Assembly: GCA_963978545.1 (NCBI GenBank)
Contig: OZ021721.1
Coordinates: forward strand, 107,034,366 to 107,098,365
Direction: 5' to 3'
DNA length: 64,000 bases
Source of the DNA: Linyphia triangularis
Taxonomy: Eukaryota > Arthropoda > Arachnida > Araneae > Linyphiidae
This document shows positions 32,067 through 43,547 of the stretch, piece by piece. Position 1 is the stretch's first letter. The number at the start of each line of letters is the position of its first letter. The position numbers and the translations under genes were made by a program. The notes under the pieces are model-generated. The model searched no databases. It was not told the DNA's origin and was given only the letters and a program-made list of their open reading frames with translations.

Positions 32067-35000
32067 CTGTTATGGGCGGGTTTTCAGCTAGCAAACAAAA
32101 TGCCCGTCTCTTTGTCTTTGATCGCGTTTCTAATCAAAAATTTTTAATTGATTCTGGGAGCTGTGTAAGTTGCATTCCAGTACCACAACATTCCTCTTCC
32201 ACACGCGCAGAGTTTTTGGAACTTTTTGCAGCAAATGGTACGAAAATTCCAGTATACGGAACAAAGCGTTTAGAATTAAGTCTAGGTTTGCGTCGTCAAT
32301 TTTCTTGGGATTTTTTAATAGCAAATGTTTCCCTTCCAATTATAGGAGCAGACTTCTTACAAAATTTTGGTCTTTTGATAGATTTAAAGAAGAAACAAAT
32401 AATTGATCCAACTACTTGGTTGCATGCATTAGGAAGTATTCGTTCTTCAACACAGGAATCTATCACAACTATATCCGCCAATGATCCCTATCACAAAATT
32501 TTAAAAGAATTCCCTGATATAACTAACCCTTCTTTGAAGATTCAATCTGCACCCCATGATACTGTTCATCATATCTTAACTCGTGGCCCTCCTGTACACT
32601 GCCGACCTAGGCGGTTACATCCTAAGGTTCAGGATGCCGCTAGAGCAGAATTTGAATTTATGCTTTCAGAAAACATAATTAGACCCTCAAAATCTAATTG
32701 GGCTTCCCCTTTACACATTGTAAACAAAAAACCGGAAGGTATACGACCGGTTGGAGATTACCGCTCTTTAAACGCTAAAACTATTTTTGATTCCTATCCA
32801 ATTCCATATCTCCATGACTTTTCTCACGCCCTTCATGGTAAAAACATTTTTAGCAAAGTGGACATTTTAAAGGCTTATTTTCATATTCCTATTGCTGAGT
32901 CTGACATTCATAAGACAGCAATTTCGACGCCCTGGGGTTTATACGAATTTTGTAAATTAAATTTCGGTTTGAAAAACGCGGCACAAACTTTTATGCGGTT
33001 TATACATGAAGTTCTGCGTGGCCTAAAATTTTGTTACGCGTATCTTGATGATATTTTATGTTTTTCGGAAAACGAAGAACAGCATAGGGAACATTTGCGC
33101 CTTCTCTTTGAACGCTTAAATGCTTACGGGCTAAAATTAAATGTAACAAAATGTGTATTTGGAGTACCAGAAATCGGATTTCTAGGACATCTAGTTTCCA
33201 AAGAAGGTTTGAAGCCGTTATCAAACAAAGTAGAAGCCGTACTTAAATTTCCGAAACCCACAACAGTATCTGAGCTCCGCAAATACTTGGGTTTATTGAA
33301 TTTTTATAGACGGTTCTTGCCAAATGCAGCCAAACATCAAGCTATTCTTAGCAATTTTCTAAAGGGTTCTAAAAAGAAAAATGATAAACGACCTATCACT
33401 TGGACATCAGAAACCGAAACGGCGTTTGAACTTACAAAACAGCAGTTAGCTAATGCTGCATTATTGGCTCATCCCGCTCCAAATGCTAAGCTTGTTTTGC
33501 ACGTAGATGCCAGTGATTATGGAATTGGAAGTTCAATTCAACAAGTAACAGAACACGGTCTCCAACCTCTAGGTTTTTTTTCACGTAAACTTTCTGACGC
33601 GGAATCGCGCTATAGTGCTTATGATCGTGAACTTTTGGCCATTTATTCTTCTGTTAAATATTTTAGGCATATGTTGGAAGCGCGCGAATTCTCAATTTAT
33701 ACGGACCATAAACCGTTAATTTACGCTTTTAATCAAAAAATTGAATCTTGTTCGCCACGGCGAAATCGGCACCTGGATTTCATATCACAATTCACAACTG
33801 ATATCAGACATATACCAGGTTCACAGAATGTAGCAGCCGACATTTTGTCAAGGATTGCTGCAATCTCTATGCCCACCTCTATTGATTATAATGAGATAGC
33901 TTCCGCTCAAATAACTGATAAAGAGTTAACAGATTTAATGTCTACTTCAAATTCATTGCAATTTAAAAAGGTGTTACTTCCTAATTCCGATGTTGAATTA
34001 ATATGTGATGTGTCTACAGGAAGGGCAAGACCTTTCATTCCTACTGCCTATAGGCAACATGTTTTTCAATGTTTTCATAACCTTGCCCACCCTGGTATAA
34101 GACGTACATCAGATTTGATACGTACTCGTTTTGTATGGTCATCAATCAATAAAGATTGTAGACAGTGGGCAAAAGCATGTTCGCAGTGTCAAAAGAACAA
34201 AGTACATCGTCATACTGCAGCCCCTTTTCAATCCTTTCCAGTGTCATCGTCACGATTTGAACATGTACATATCGATCTCATCGGCCCATTACCACCTTCA
34301 AATGGCAACACATATTGTCTTACTGCTATCGATAGGTTCTCACGCTGGCCCGAAGCTTATCCTATTCCAGATATCACCGCAGAAACTGTGGCAAAAGCAT
34401 TTGTCATGTGTTGGATATCCAGGTTTGGCTGTCCAGCAACAATCACTTCAGACAGAGGTGTTCAGTTTGAGGCTGCACTGTTTCGATCACTGTCTAACTT
34501 CTTGGGCGTGACCCGAATACGTACCACGGCGTACCATCCTCAAAGTAACGGGTTAATCGAAGAATTTCACAGACCACTAAAAACTGCCCTGAAGTGTCAT
34601 AGCGATTCAAAATGGTCAGAATCCCTGCCAATTGTGTTGCTTGGTCTCCGAACTGCTCTTAAGGAAGACATCAAATGTTCTACTGCTGAAATGTTGTACG
34701 GTTCAACGCTGCGACTACCATCGGAGTTTTTTCACTCATCTGCTACAATCGACCCACTCTCATTCGTGGAACAACTTCGTTCCCATTTCCAAAAATTGCA
34801 ACCAAAGGCAACCTCAAACCATGGGTCAAAAGCGACTTTTGTGCATCCACAACTGCAAACTGCGACACACGTTTTCATTCGTTGTGACTCAGTGAAAAAA
34901 CCCCTTCAAGCACCATATGATGGACCTTATGAAGTACTTAAACGTGACAATAAAGTATTTCAACTTAGCATTCGTGGCAAAAAAGTGACTGTTTCGATTG

Positions 35001-35188
35001 ATCGTTTAAAACCTGCATTTCACATCAACGACGCTACCTCTTCAACTACTTCTGTGCAAAGAGAAATGACTTTTGCAAATAGTTCTTCTAACGCTAATGA
35101 CTCAGTGCAACCACAGAACACTCCGACAATCACAACACGGTATGGTCGACGTGTACATTTTCCAAAATATTTCGTGTCATCAGTATGA
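32021..35188 (+). CDS. Pol polyprotein of element 2 (protease, RT, RNase H, integrase)
   Basis: 1,055 residues counted from the ATG at 32021; translation more likely enters from gag by -1 frameshift at 32015-32021. Protease LIDSGSC (D44). Reverse transcriptase YLDD at 341-344. RNase H HVDASDYG (D496). Integrase zinc site H686, H690, C720, C723, and catalytic D752, D811, E847 (D,D35E). A GPY/F-like module DGPYEVLKR follows; no chromodomain. No stops or frame breaks. The polypurine tract starts a few bases after the stop. Confidence 0.96.
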   Translation: MQCSMQLHPSGKPAVAVMGGFSASKQNARLFVFDRVSNQKFLIDSGSCVSCIPVPQHSSSTRAEFLELFAANGTKIPVYGTKRLELSLGLRRQFSWDFLIANVSLPIIGADFLQNFGLLIDLKKKQIIDPTTWLHALGSIRSSTQESITTISANDPYHKILKEFPDITNPSLKIQSAPHDTVHHILTRGPPVHCRPRRLHPKVQDAARAEFEFMLSENIIRPSKSNWASPLHIVNKKPEGIRPVGDYRSLNAKTIFDSYPIPYLHDFSHALHGKNIFSKVDILKAYFHIPIAESDIHKTAISTPWGLYEFCKLNFGLKNAAQTFMRFIHEVLRGLKFCYAYLDDILCFSENEEQHREHLRLLFERLNAYGLKLNVTKCVFGVPEIGFLGHLVSKEGLKPLSNKVEAVLKFPKPTTVSELRKYLGLLNFYRRFLPNAAKHQAILSNFLKGSKKKNDKRPITWTSETETAFELTKQQLANAALLAHPAPNAKLVLHVDASDYGIGSSIQQVTEHGLQPLGFFSRKLSDAESRYSAYDRELLAIYSSVKYFRHMLEAREFSIYTDHKPLIYAFNQKIESCSPRRNRHLDFISQFTTDIRHIPGSQNVAADILSRIAAISMPTSIDYNEIASAQITDKELTDLMSTSNSLQFKKVLLPNSDVELICDVSTGRARPFIPTAYRQHVFQCFHNLAHPGIRRTSDLIRTRFVWSSINKDCRQWAKACSQCQKNKVHRHTAAPFQSFPVSSSRFEHVHIDLIGPLPPSNGNTYCLTAIDRFSRWPEAYPIPDITAETVAKAFVMCWISRFGCPATITSDRGVQFEAALFRSLSNFLGVTRIRTTAYHPQSNGLIEEFHRPLKTALKCHSDSKWSESLPIVLLGLRTALKEDIKCSTAEMLYGSTLRLPSEFFHSSATIDPLSFVEQLRSHFQKLQPKATSNHGSKATFVHPQLQTATHVFIRCDSVKKPLQAPYDGPYEVLKRDNKVFQLSIRGKKVTVSIDRLKPAFHINDATSSTTSVQREMTFANSSSNANDSVQPQNTPTITTRYGRRVHFPKYFVSSV

Positions 35189-35194
35189 AGACAC

Positions 35195-35208
35195 TAGAGG
35201 GGGAGTAC
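35195..35208 (+). other. Polypurine tract of element 2
   Basis: Purine-rich AGAGGGGGAG immediately before the 3' LTR, then TAC. Confidence 0.8.
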
Positions 35209-35723
35209 TGTGGCGGACATGTTCTGGTGCATTCACACAAAGGCAATAGCAATGGGAAATCTCAATCAGCAGCATATGGTGTTTTCTTGAGTTCCTTTCT
35301 CAGAAGACATTCCATTCCAGGTCATCCATACCACCCAACTTGAGATTTTTCCCATCCTATTATAAAAGATCCGTATCCCACGTGATACCAAACCAACCAA
35401 TGGTGTACAGCCTTTTCCTCATTCTAAATTGATTCTTGTTAAAGTAACATCTCTGTTTTACACTCGGCTACGAAAATTCATGAGCACCAGACATGCGGCC
35501 TCATTGCTCCTCTACGAAGTTTCTGATCACTTGTACATAATATGATTTAGTTTATTAGAAATAGAATGTAGCCACGTAAATAGTGTGATTAAATTGTTTT
35601 GTTATCAAGATCCAGCCCATGATTTATCCAATATTTCATAACAAGAAAACAACCTTCTGATAGTCATTTTACCGGGGATCTTGTTACGTATCACTTACAT
35701 TACAAACACACAAGACCCCGGCA
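35209..35723 (+). repeat. 3' LTR of element 2
   Basis: 515 bp, same by eye as 30005-30519. Confidence 0.95.
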
Positions 35724-35727
35724 GTTC

Positions 35728-36292
35728 CATATTTGATTTAAATTTAAACATTCACAGAAGGAGAGCAAATACATTACACACTGTTGAAAGGTTTATTTGA
35801 CAAAAAATACCAAAAACTCTTACTCATCTTTTTTAAAAATAAAAGTCATGTTGCATGTGGCTATCTCATATACCAACAACTGTTTTTGCATGACGTACTC
35901 AACGCCAAGCGATATCTTTGAATTACGTGATTCACCGAATGGTTTCTATCGCGATGACATTGATGATATGAACATTACCCTTGATAATGGCAATATCAAA
36001 AGAATGTTTAATATTAGTAATACTAGAGCTGACATTTTTTGTTGCTACATTCACCGTGTTTTAAACGATGCGAGGGTTTTTCTGATTTCCCCTTTTTTTT
36101 TTACTGATAACTTTGGGGTACTTTTTTTACCATCTTAGAGTTGTTGTTGTTGTTTTTTTGCTTAGATCTCCATTCTCAATGTGGGATTTGTTTATCATAC
36201 GTTAGATTTCGAAGAAAAAAATTCGTTAAATTCTTTCAATATTTCAAATTAATTGAAAAGGATTGATATCGGGAATCGAATGCGAGTTCTTG
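35728..36292. other. AT-rich intergenic stretch
   Basis: A 113-codon open frame (35797-36138) has no recognisable domain; not called as a gene. Confidence 0.4.
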
Positions 36293-36304
36293 CTAATGAT
36301 TTGA

Positions 36305-36495
36305 TTGGTTGGTTGGTTGGTTGGTTTCAGATTATCTGGCGTTGTCAGCAACACAAGGGCTATAATGCGCCGAAACACTCGTCATTTGACAAGCCAACAT
36401 ACATTTACAAACACCCATGCCTTGCACGGGACTCGGAACCCGCAACCTCGTGGTCTAGAAGCAAGTATGCTAACCACTATACCGTTTGATAGGCC
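36305..36495 (-). mobile_element. SINE-A copy 4
   Basis: Minus-strand copy with a long (GGTT)5 tail mirror. Perfect 12-bp target duplication CTAATGATTTGA at 36293-36304 and 36496-36507. Confidence 0.9.
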
Positions 36496-36507
36496 CTAAT
36501 GATTTGA

Positions 36508-37214
36508 GTTTTTACAAAAATGATTTTTTAACTGTTTACAAAGGTTCGCAGTTGCAACAAATACGAACAAAACAAGCCTTATCTTAAAAGATTTGATTGG
36601 TGTAGTTATTTTGCCTAAAGCTTCATCAACTTTGAGAAAGAATAAAAAGAATCTTTAAAATGTTTGAAAAAAGAAGCCATTTCAGCACAAATTTTTCTCT
36701 AACTACATCGATTTTGATTTTATCTTTGCTTCCTCTCAACTATATATACAATTCTAGTAGGTTTTCTATAGCAAATCAATGTTTTATCTGCAGTAAAATT
36801 TCAAATAAATTACAACTTGAGTTAAGATTGGTGCAATTAGACCCTAATTAGGTAATTAAATTTTAATTAATCATATATCATCAAATGAAGAAACTTTTTT
36901 TTGAGATATATTAGTTTTTTAACACTTGTTAAGTGTAAAAAATTGTTAGTCTAGACACATTAATCCGAGACATTAATTCATTGTAATGAACTACACTCAA
37001 AACCCTATTTATAAAATTGATTGACATAGATTTAACAATTAAACATTGATTTAAGAGTTAAACTGATATGACATGATAGTAATTACATAATTTTCTGTCT
37101 GATTTGCATACAGATATTATAGAAACCACAAGGGATAACGAAAATTAAAATTTCTCGTATAATAACCTTAAATTCTAAATATATTTACTTCCAAAGTTAA
37201 TATGAAAAACAGAA
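36508..37214. other. AT-rich intergenic stretch
   Basis: No gene or repeat recognised. Confidence 0.4.
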
Positions 37215-37495
37215 GCCACCTTGATATAGGCCTTATTATACAGAGCCACTCGAGTGGCGAACGCGCGCCACCGCTTCAGTTGCTCAGACAAGCCACTCGA
37301 AGCGAAACATACAATAGTATGGAGCTTAATATAAACGCCACCTCTAGCCACTGCTGTGGCTAGAGGTGGCGTTTTTGGCACTCAGACCCTAAGCGAAACA
37401 TGCAATCCTATGGAGCCTATTATACTGAGCCACAACAGTGGCCAAATGCGGTGGCGCTCGTTCGCCAATCGAGTGGCTCTGTATAATAAGGCGCT
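37215..37495. mobile_element. GC-richer fold-back MITE with a central hairpin
   Basis: Arms of about 48 bp (CCTTATTATACAGAGCCACT... and its mirror ending ...GTATAATAAGG) enclose two copies of an AAGCGAAACAT-CAAT-TATGGAGC unit (37297-37326; 37391-37422). A perfect central hairpin, AACGCCACCTCTAGCCAC / GTGGCTAGAGGTGGCGTT, lies at about 37334-37373. It is far more GC-rich than its surroundings. No target duplication settled. Confidence 0.75.
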
Positions 37496-38457
37496 AAAAA
37501 TATGGAGAAAAAGAGAAAAAAACGGTACAATTAAATCCATTGCTCAAAACAGGGCGGAGACAAGGAATAAAAATACTGCCTGAAAATTGTTTCCAAAATT
37601 TTAAACAGCCACATATAACTGAAAACTATTATACGAGATAGCTGATAAGCATTGTAACAAAAAGTTTTAGCCAACAAACATTGTAATGTTTGTCAGCTAA
37701 TACTACTTTTTACAATGTTTATCTACTATCACTATTTGTTACAATGTTTGTTAGCTAATGATATTTGTTGTAGGTAAATGTATGAAAAGATAAACATTGT
37801 AACAAACACGCATCAAATAATATTAGCGTTATTATCAGACATGTAAAAGGTTATCTATTTTTCTTTATGGAAGAGAGAGGGGAAAAAGACACAAAATTGA
37901 TGCATTTTAAAAATATAATTTTTTTTTTTTTTTTTTTTTTTTAATTTTAAATTTCTCATCACTTTTTGAAAATTTCACTCACATTTAAAAAAAAAAAAAT
38001 TTACTTGCATTTCACGAACTATTTGTAACCAAATGTGAAAGCAACACAAGGTAAGACATTTTGCAAAAACAAAATGTACATTTTTTTATATTTATCGGAA
38101 TGAATTTTGGCTAATATACACACTTAATACGTAATATTACAGATGTATCCATCTTTTATGTTAATTAAAAAAACAAGTTTTCAGTATCAGGAATGGACAA
38201 GAACTAAGTTTAAGAAAAATGACTGATACACAAGATTTACTTTTTAAATCAAGTCTAAAATTATGTTTATTGAATATAATGGTTATTAAATCGAATTTGT
38301 ATTCCAAAGTTTTCTGACAGCAATTACAAACGTCTCCCATTTTATTATGTGCTCCCTTGCGCACTAGTTAAATACGAGCTCTTGCTTAGCCGTCAGCCCC
38401 CTCACATGTTCTTGCTCGGCAATTTAATCTCATTTAATGTCTTCAACCCCTTTGGGT
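37496..38457. other. AT-rich intergenic stretch with repeated TTGTAACAAA-type phrases
   Basis: Between 37650 and 37810 there are several repeats of ACAATGTTTGT(T/C)AGCTAA and its mirror (AACATTGTAACAAA), forming weak hairpins. A 22-nt T run lies at about 37919-37941. No gene seen. Confidence 0.45.
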
Positions 38458-38545
38458 AGGTTGGTTGGTTTGTACGTTCAACGACCTATTTTTGTGCAGA
38501 ATAAAGGCTAATCAGGCCGGGACGTACAGCTTAACGTCTACCCCC
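38458..38545 (-). mobile_element. SINE-B copy 2, truncated
   Basis: Starts GGTTGGTTGG (mirror of the tail) and continues through the SINE-B body (GGCTAATCAGGCCGGGACGT) but lacks the tRNA-like head. Confidence 0.65.
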
Positions 38546-39078
38546 TAACGGTGATGAACTAGTAATGGCCAAACCTCAGACGAAAACTACATATCGCACA
38601 CTTTCTTCAAAAGTGACACAACTCAAAACTCTTCATTTTTGAGTTAAAGTGTGTACAAAATCCCAAACTTCATAGACTTCCTTGAATGTAGAAGAACAGC
38701 ATAAGTCAGTTTCAACTTAAGTTCAATCTTAAATCAATCTTGGGCCATTCAACTTGCTTCAAGTACATGCAGTCTGTGAATCTGTACACTCTTTTATTCA
38801 AAATGAAGAATTTTGAGTTGGTTCACTTTTGTAGAAAGGGTGCAATATTTTAAATTGTGATCTCAATGATCCCCATATCCATACCACGGAAACATGAAGG
38901 CATTGAGTCCTCGACGGTTTTGTCGTGAAGGAATCCTTAACATTCCAAACGCCAGCCAGTCTTAGGCCAACGCTCCGACTCAATCAATTATCTACCTGTC
39001 ATGAGACCGACGCTTTATCTGACGACGCTACTGGAGCACCAAGTCTTTCAATCTCGCACTGTCTTGGATTAACATTTA

Positions 39079-40107
39079 GGCCTCTTTCACACGAGGCGGT
39101 ATAGTTGATTCAACTAAGTTGCTTGGTAAACTTTCAACTAGTTGATTGCGTGTGAATACTCTTTCTTAGCACTTTCACAAGAGGCAACTTGTGGAATCAA
39201 CTTCTCTTTCTAACGGGAGGTCAGTACGATATTAGAACCCGAGGACTGGATAGAATAGGATTGGGGATGTTTAAATGTTTTAATTTTTAATGTACGAAAA
39301 CTGCTCCTATAGGCATGGTGCCATGTTGACATTTGAAAAATCTAGATGAATTTCTTAATTAAATAATGGATAAATTTGCGTAATTTGGTGCTCCACATGT
39401 TTTTAAATGTAACAGATTACCCTTTACTAATCAACGAGATGCTGTTTGATGGTTAATGTAAAGAAAGTGACTTATATCAACATTGCCACATCAAATAAAA
39501 AAACCAATGATAAAGAATATATTTCGTAGAAATGAACAAATAAAAATATTTCTGTTCGTTTTTTTAATGACAATTTGGCTTGTAAATATTTTTTTTTTTT
39601 TTAATTTAAAAAAAAAGTAAAGCTTTTGTTTTAATTTTTGAGTGTTTTTTTACCATTATTAACACCATTAACAAAATAACAAATGAACTTTTTAATTTGA
39701 ATGGTATCGACTACTTTATGGAGTCGACCATCTGTATTTATATCGTTATTTACTCAATGTATATAGTTTGATAATAACATATCGCTAGACTACTAACACA
39801 CATTTCTTCGTTAAACTTTCCACATTGAAACTTGCAATTGCAAAGCTTTCCATAGTGAACTGAATAGATTCAACTAAGCGACTGGTGTGAAAGGATGAAT
39901 ATCGATAATGTCTTTTGTTTTGAATCAACTAGTTAGGATTGAGAACGTTAGCGGCACTTGTGTCTGCAAACAAACCGCCTGAGCGGATAAGTTGATTGCG
40001 TGTGAAAGGGTTCAGGCGATTCCCTATAATTTCTTATATGGATACACACCTTATCAACCGCCAGATAAACTTGTTCAATCAACTAGTTGTCTCGTGTGAA
40101 AGAGGCC
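39079..40107. mobile_element. 1-kb non-autonomous DNA transposon, GGCCTCTTTCACACGAG ends
   Basis: Terminal inverted repeats GGCCTCTTTCACACGAGGC / GTCTCGTGTGAAAGAGGCC, flanked by TTA (39076-39078) and TAA (40108-40110). Subterminal variants of the CACACGCAATCAAC motif recur near 39140-39200 and 39840-40020 in both orientations. A PIF/Harbinger or similar origin is possible because flanks are TWA-like, but they are not an exact direct repeat. No transposase. Confidence 0.75.
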
Positions 40108-40517
40108 TAACACATCCTTAACTCATTTGAATGGTTACGGTTGAGAACAATTCGAGTCCGTTTTTCTCAATTCTTCAGAAAAGCTGATTTAAAGTTTCAG
40201 ATCTCAGGGCTTGTATCGGGATTGAGATAAATGGTTGCTCAAAATCTCACGTACCATTTTTATTTGCCAGAGGACTTCGCTAGGTTAAAATATCAGCTAT
40301 AACCTTGCAGATGGTAGGAAAACCTCGATTTCGAAAAACATGGACTGATTTTTTTTGCCGTGACTCTTCATTTGTAACTGTTTTAAATAGCAGTACAAGA
40401 AGATCTTTCCAGATTTGACGTCATGTCAAATCAAAAATATACACACTTATAAAACCGATGTTATTTTTCCGTAGGGTCGTGGGTGCAAGAGGGTGGTCCC
40501 TAACATTTGAAAGTTAA

Positions 40518-40700
40518 CAACTCAGCAACTTGAGACGTTTCCCGACATTTTTGGTTCGGCTAGTGGTTACAGATCCGCTTCAAAGAAACTAAGCACAGTC
40601 ATTGGCCTTGCATCGAATTTCCGCATCAAACCTAGTGGTCCTCTCGAGTTGCGGCATCCAATCATGTGGTGAGCGAGAGTCTCCTCTCAAATGCAAAGGG
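40518..40700. mobile_element. piggyBac-type MITE, copy 3 (reverse orientation, one end deleted)
   Basis: A 183-bp reverse-complement relative of 45795-46008, TTAA at 40514-40517 and 40701-40704. The GCAAAGGG end is kept on the right; about 30 bp of the other end are missing. Confidence 0.75.
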
Positions 40701-40865
40701 TTAACAAAAAAAATTGGGGAAAAGGTGTAAATTCATAGAAAATAGCTCATATGCCGTTTTGAAACTATTTTTCGTGTTAAAAGGTGCACGTGTTTTTATT
40801 TCATTTTAAATCTTGTGTACTTCCTTTTTGTTTTGATTGATTCTGGCACCTGCTTGGATGTTTAT

Positions 40866-40932
40866 GTTGGTTGGTTGTATTTTAGATTTGTAAGGCGCAA
40901 GGGCAACACAAGGGCCAATCTGCGCCAACGTG
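40866..40932 (-). mobile_element. SINE-A-like tail fragment
   Basis: GGTTGGTTGTATTTTAGATT followed by GGCGCAAGGGCAACACAAGGGC. It matches the 3' part of SINE-A with changes; the head is missing. Confidence 0.5.
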
Positions 40933-41161
40933 GATGTTTAGGACTATTGAGGACTGGATGGAAGAAGAAATATATTTTTTATTGGGCAATCATTCCCTGT
41001 GTTTATCTCCCAATTCCTGGAAATTGATTTTCTTTTTTATTACTGGGTATCAGATATGTAACCTTGAAATCTATTTTTAGAATTCAATGGAGCATTTCTT
41101 ATACTGTCTTTGTGATTCATTTTTGTATTTTTGTCATTATTTCTGGAACTTGGAAGAAATA

Positions 41162-41166
<5 letters not shown>

Positions 41167-41199
<33 letters not shown>

Positions 41200-41258
41200 A
41201 TTCTGGCTCTTCTGTTTGAATTATTGTCTCTTGAATACCACGAGAACGAGATGGATCA

Positions 41259-41294
<36 letters not shown>
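41167..41294. repeat. (AT)14 microsatellite and 35-nt A run
   Basis: (TA)n at 41167-41194 and A35 at 41260-41294. Confidence 0.9.
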
Positions 41295-41296
<2 letters not shown>

Positions 41297-41384
41297 GTTA
41301 AAAATAAACTTTTTGGTATTTTGAAATTTTTTTTTTTCATTAACATGGTTGAACTAGGTACTAAATAAAAGCTACAGAGGAGAG

Positions 41385-41562
41385 GTTGGTTGTTTTCAGA
41401 TTATCTGGCACCGTCAGCAACATGAGGGCTATAATGCGCCGAAACATTCGTCATTTGACAAGCCAACATACATTTACAAACACCCATGCCTTACACGGGA
41501 CTCGAACCCGCAACCTCGCGGTCTAGAAGCTATCACACTAACCACTATACCGTCTGATCGGC
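41385..41562 (-). mobile_element. SINE-A copy 5
   Basis: Minus-strand copy with B box intact. Perfect 13-bp target duplication CTACAGAGGAGAG at 41372-41384 and 41563-41575. Confidence 0.9.
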
Positions 41563-42002
41563 CTACAGAGGAGAGGATTTTAAAAATATATACTGCGTAT
41601 TTTTTTATTTTTTTTTAATTATTCTCAGAGAGAAAATAATGCATGATTATTAATTAACAATGCGATAAACATTTCTGAAAAATTAACGATTTGAAAATAA
41701 AAAAAAAAATCTAATAGTCTTGGTCTTACCCTCTCGCAAATAATCTTGCAATATCTTGAATGCTGAGTTTTGGGTGCAATATGCTTGATAAACCACATTT
41801 TAAACAAACATATAAAAAGTTTCACACACAATTAGGTTCTGATAAGACATTATATGATGACAATTTATTGAACTGACAGGAGGTGAACATCATAAGGACT
41901 GTCAAAAGAAGAAAAGTAATACAAAAGTTTCTGCTTTCGTCGGGTGAGACGACAAATATACCTGTGTCTGTTATATCAAATGCGTCTGACGGAAGGTTAA
42001 GA

Positions 42003-42176
42003 TTGGTTGTTTTCAGATTATCTGGCGCCGTCAACAACACGAGGGCTATAATGCGCCGAAACATTCGTCATTAGACAAGCCAACATACATTTACAAACAC
42101 CCATGCCTTACATGGGACTCGAACCCGCAACCTCGCGGTCTAGGAGCTAGCACGCTAACCACTATACCATTTGGTC
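42003..42176 (-). mobile_element. SINE-A copy 6
   Basis: Minus-strand copy with A and B boxes and body intact and only one GGTT unit at the tail. Target duplication short or lost. Confidence 0.85.
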
Positions 42177-42315
42177 TGCAAGATGCTATCTTGACATCGA
42201 CATTTCGGCAGATTCTAAATTATTAAGTGCTTCTAGGTTTTTACAGTGTTTTAGGATAGTGTGACACTTGAAAACCGTTTGCGTCATAAAAGTCCACTGC
42301 AGACTACTAACCTTC

Positions 42316-42480
42316 AAATGAATGCACTGTAATCTGTTTGAATGAATGTACTGTAATCTGTTTGAATGAATCTGAATGAATGTATTGTAATCTGTTTGAA
42401 TGAATGTATTGTAATCTGTTTGAATGAATCTGAATTAATGTACTGTAATCTGTTTGAATGAATCTGAATGTATTGTATTG
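42316..42480. repeat. Minisatellite of GAATGAATGTAYTGTAATCT units
   Basis: About six units of 24 bp, some with an extra GAATCT(GAAT) insertion, giving a 24/34-bp alternating pattern. Confidence 0.9.
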
Positions 42481-42795
42481 TTCTAGATCAGTTTCACCAA
42501 TTTTAGGACACATACAGATTCTATAAAAATTTTACGCTAAAATTATTATCCAATTATAAAATCCATACTGCATCCTGATATGTGTCCACAATAGGTCCTA
42601 AATAAAATCGAGATTGATCTGCAACTATAGTAAATTGTAAAATTAAGATTTCTGTTGTTATTGTTTAGTTTTTAAGAATTCAAATTCAATTTTTTTTTTT
42701 TTTTTTTTTTTTAATATGAAATCTATGGACTCGAAAATGAGCAGAGAAACCTCTTGACATCTTTCACAAATATCTAGTTTTTAAAATACACAGAT

Positions 42796-43547
42796 GGGAA
42801 AATACAAGATCCATTATCGGTCAAATATGTGGTGAAAAGGTTGTGTATACATAGCTGCCACATTTTTAATTAAATAACAAACTACAGGACAAAGTTATTG
42901 ATTCGAAACCCTTCAAATTAAAGTTTTTTTATACACTCGAGGAGATTATATGGCAATTAGAGATCATAAAAAGTTCAAAATGCGTATAAGTACGGGGAAG
43001 TGGTAATGAAAAAGTGTCAAAAATTGTGGGCAAACTTGTGGGAAAATTGTGGGAAAATACAAGATCCATTATCGGTCAAATATGTGGTGAAAAGGTTGTG
43101 TATACATAGCTGCCACATTTTTAATTAAATAACAAACTACAGGACAAAGTTATTGATTCGAAACCCTTCAAATTAAAGTTTTTTTATACACTCGAGGAGA
43201 TTATATGGCAATTAGAGATCATAAAAAGTTCAAAATGCGTATAAGTACGGGGAAGTGGTAATGAAAAAGTGTCAAAAATTGTGGGCAAACTTGTGGGAAA
43301 ATTGTGGGAAAATACAAGATCCATTATCGGTCAAATATGTGGTGAAAAGGTTGTGTATACATAGCTGCCACATTTTTAATTAAATAACAAACTACAGGAC
43401 AAAGTTATTGATTCGAAACCCTTCAAATTAAAGTTTTTTTATACACTCGAGGAGATTATATGGCAATTAGAGATCATAAAAAGTTCAAAATGCGTATAAG
43501 TACGGGGAAGTGGTAATGAAAAAGTGTCAAAAATTGTGGGCAAACTT
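42796..43547. repeat. Tandem array, 255-bp unit, almost three copies
   Basis: Unit starts GGGAAAATACAAGATCCATT at 42796, 43051 and 43306. The copies look identical by eye, and the third stops a few bases short at GGGCAAACTT. No coding sense. Very recent tandem amplification or an assembly effect. Confidence 0.95.

Larger units (their letters stand above)
30005..35723 (+). mobile_element. Ty3/gypsy LTR retrotransposon, element 2, CsRn1-like (5.72 kb, full length)
   Basis: LTR, primer site, 719-nt leader, gag, pol, polypurine tract, LTR. 4-bp target duplication GTTC at 30001-30004 and 35724-35727. LTRs are identical by eye. Gag and Pol have no stops, so the copy may be competent. The C-H-C-C Gag knuckle and tRNA-Trp-like primer site are features known for the CsRn1 clade of Ty3/gypsy; placement there is inference from those two traits. 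No envelope gene. Confidence 0.95.

Noticed and set aside
35797..36138. 113-codon open frame after element 2
   Set aside because: Lies outside the 3' LTR and shows no retroviral env or other known motif.
42796..43547. CRISPR-like or regulatory array
   Set aside because: Units are 255 bp and directly adjacent with no spacers; a plain tandem repeat.
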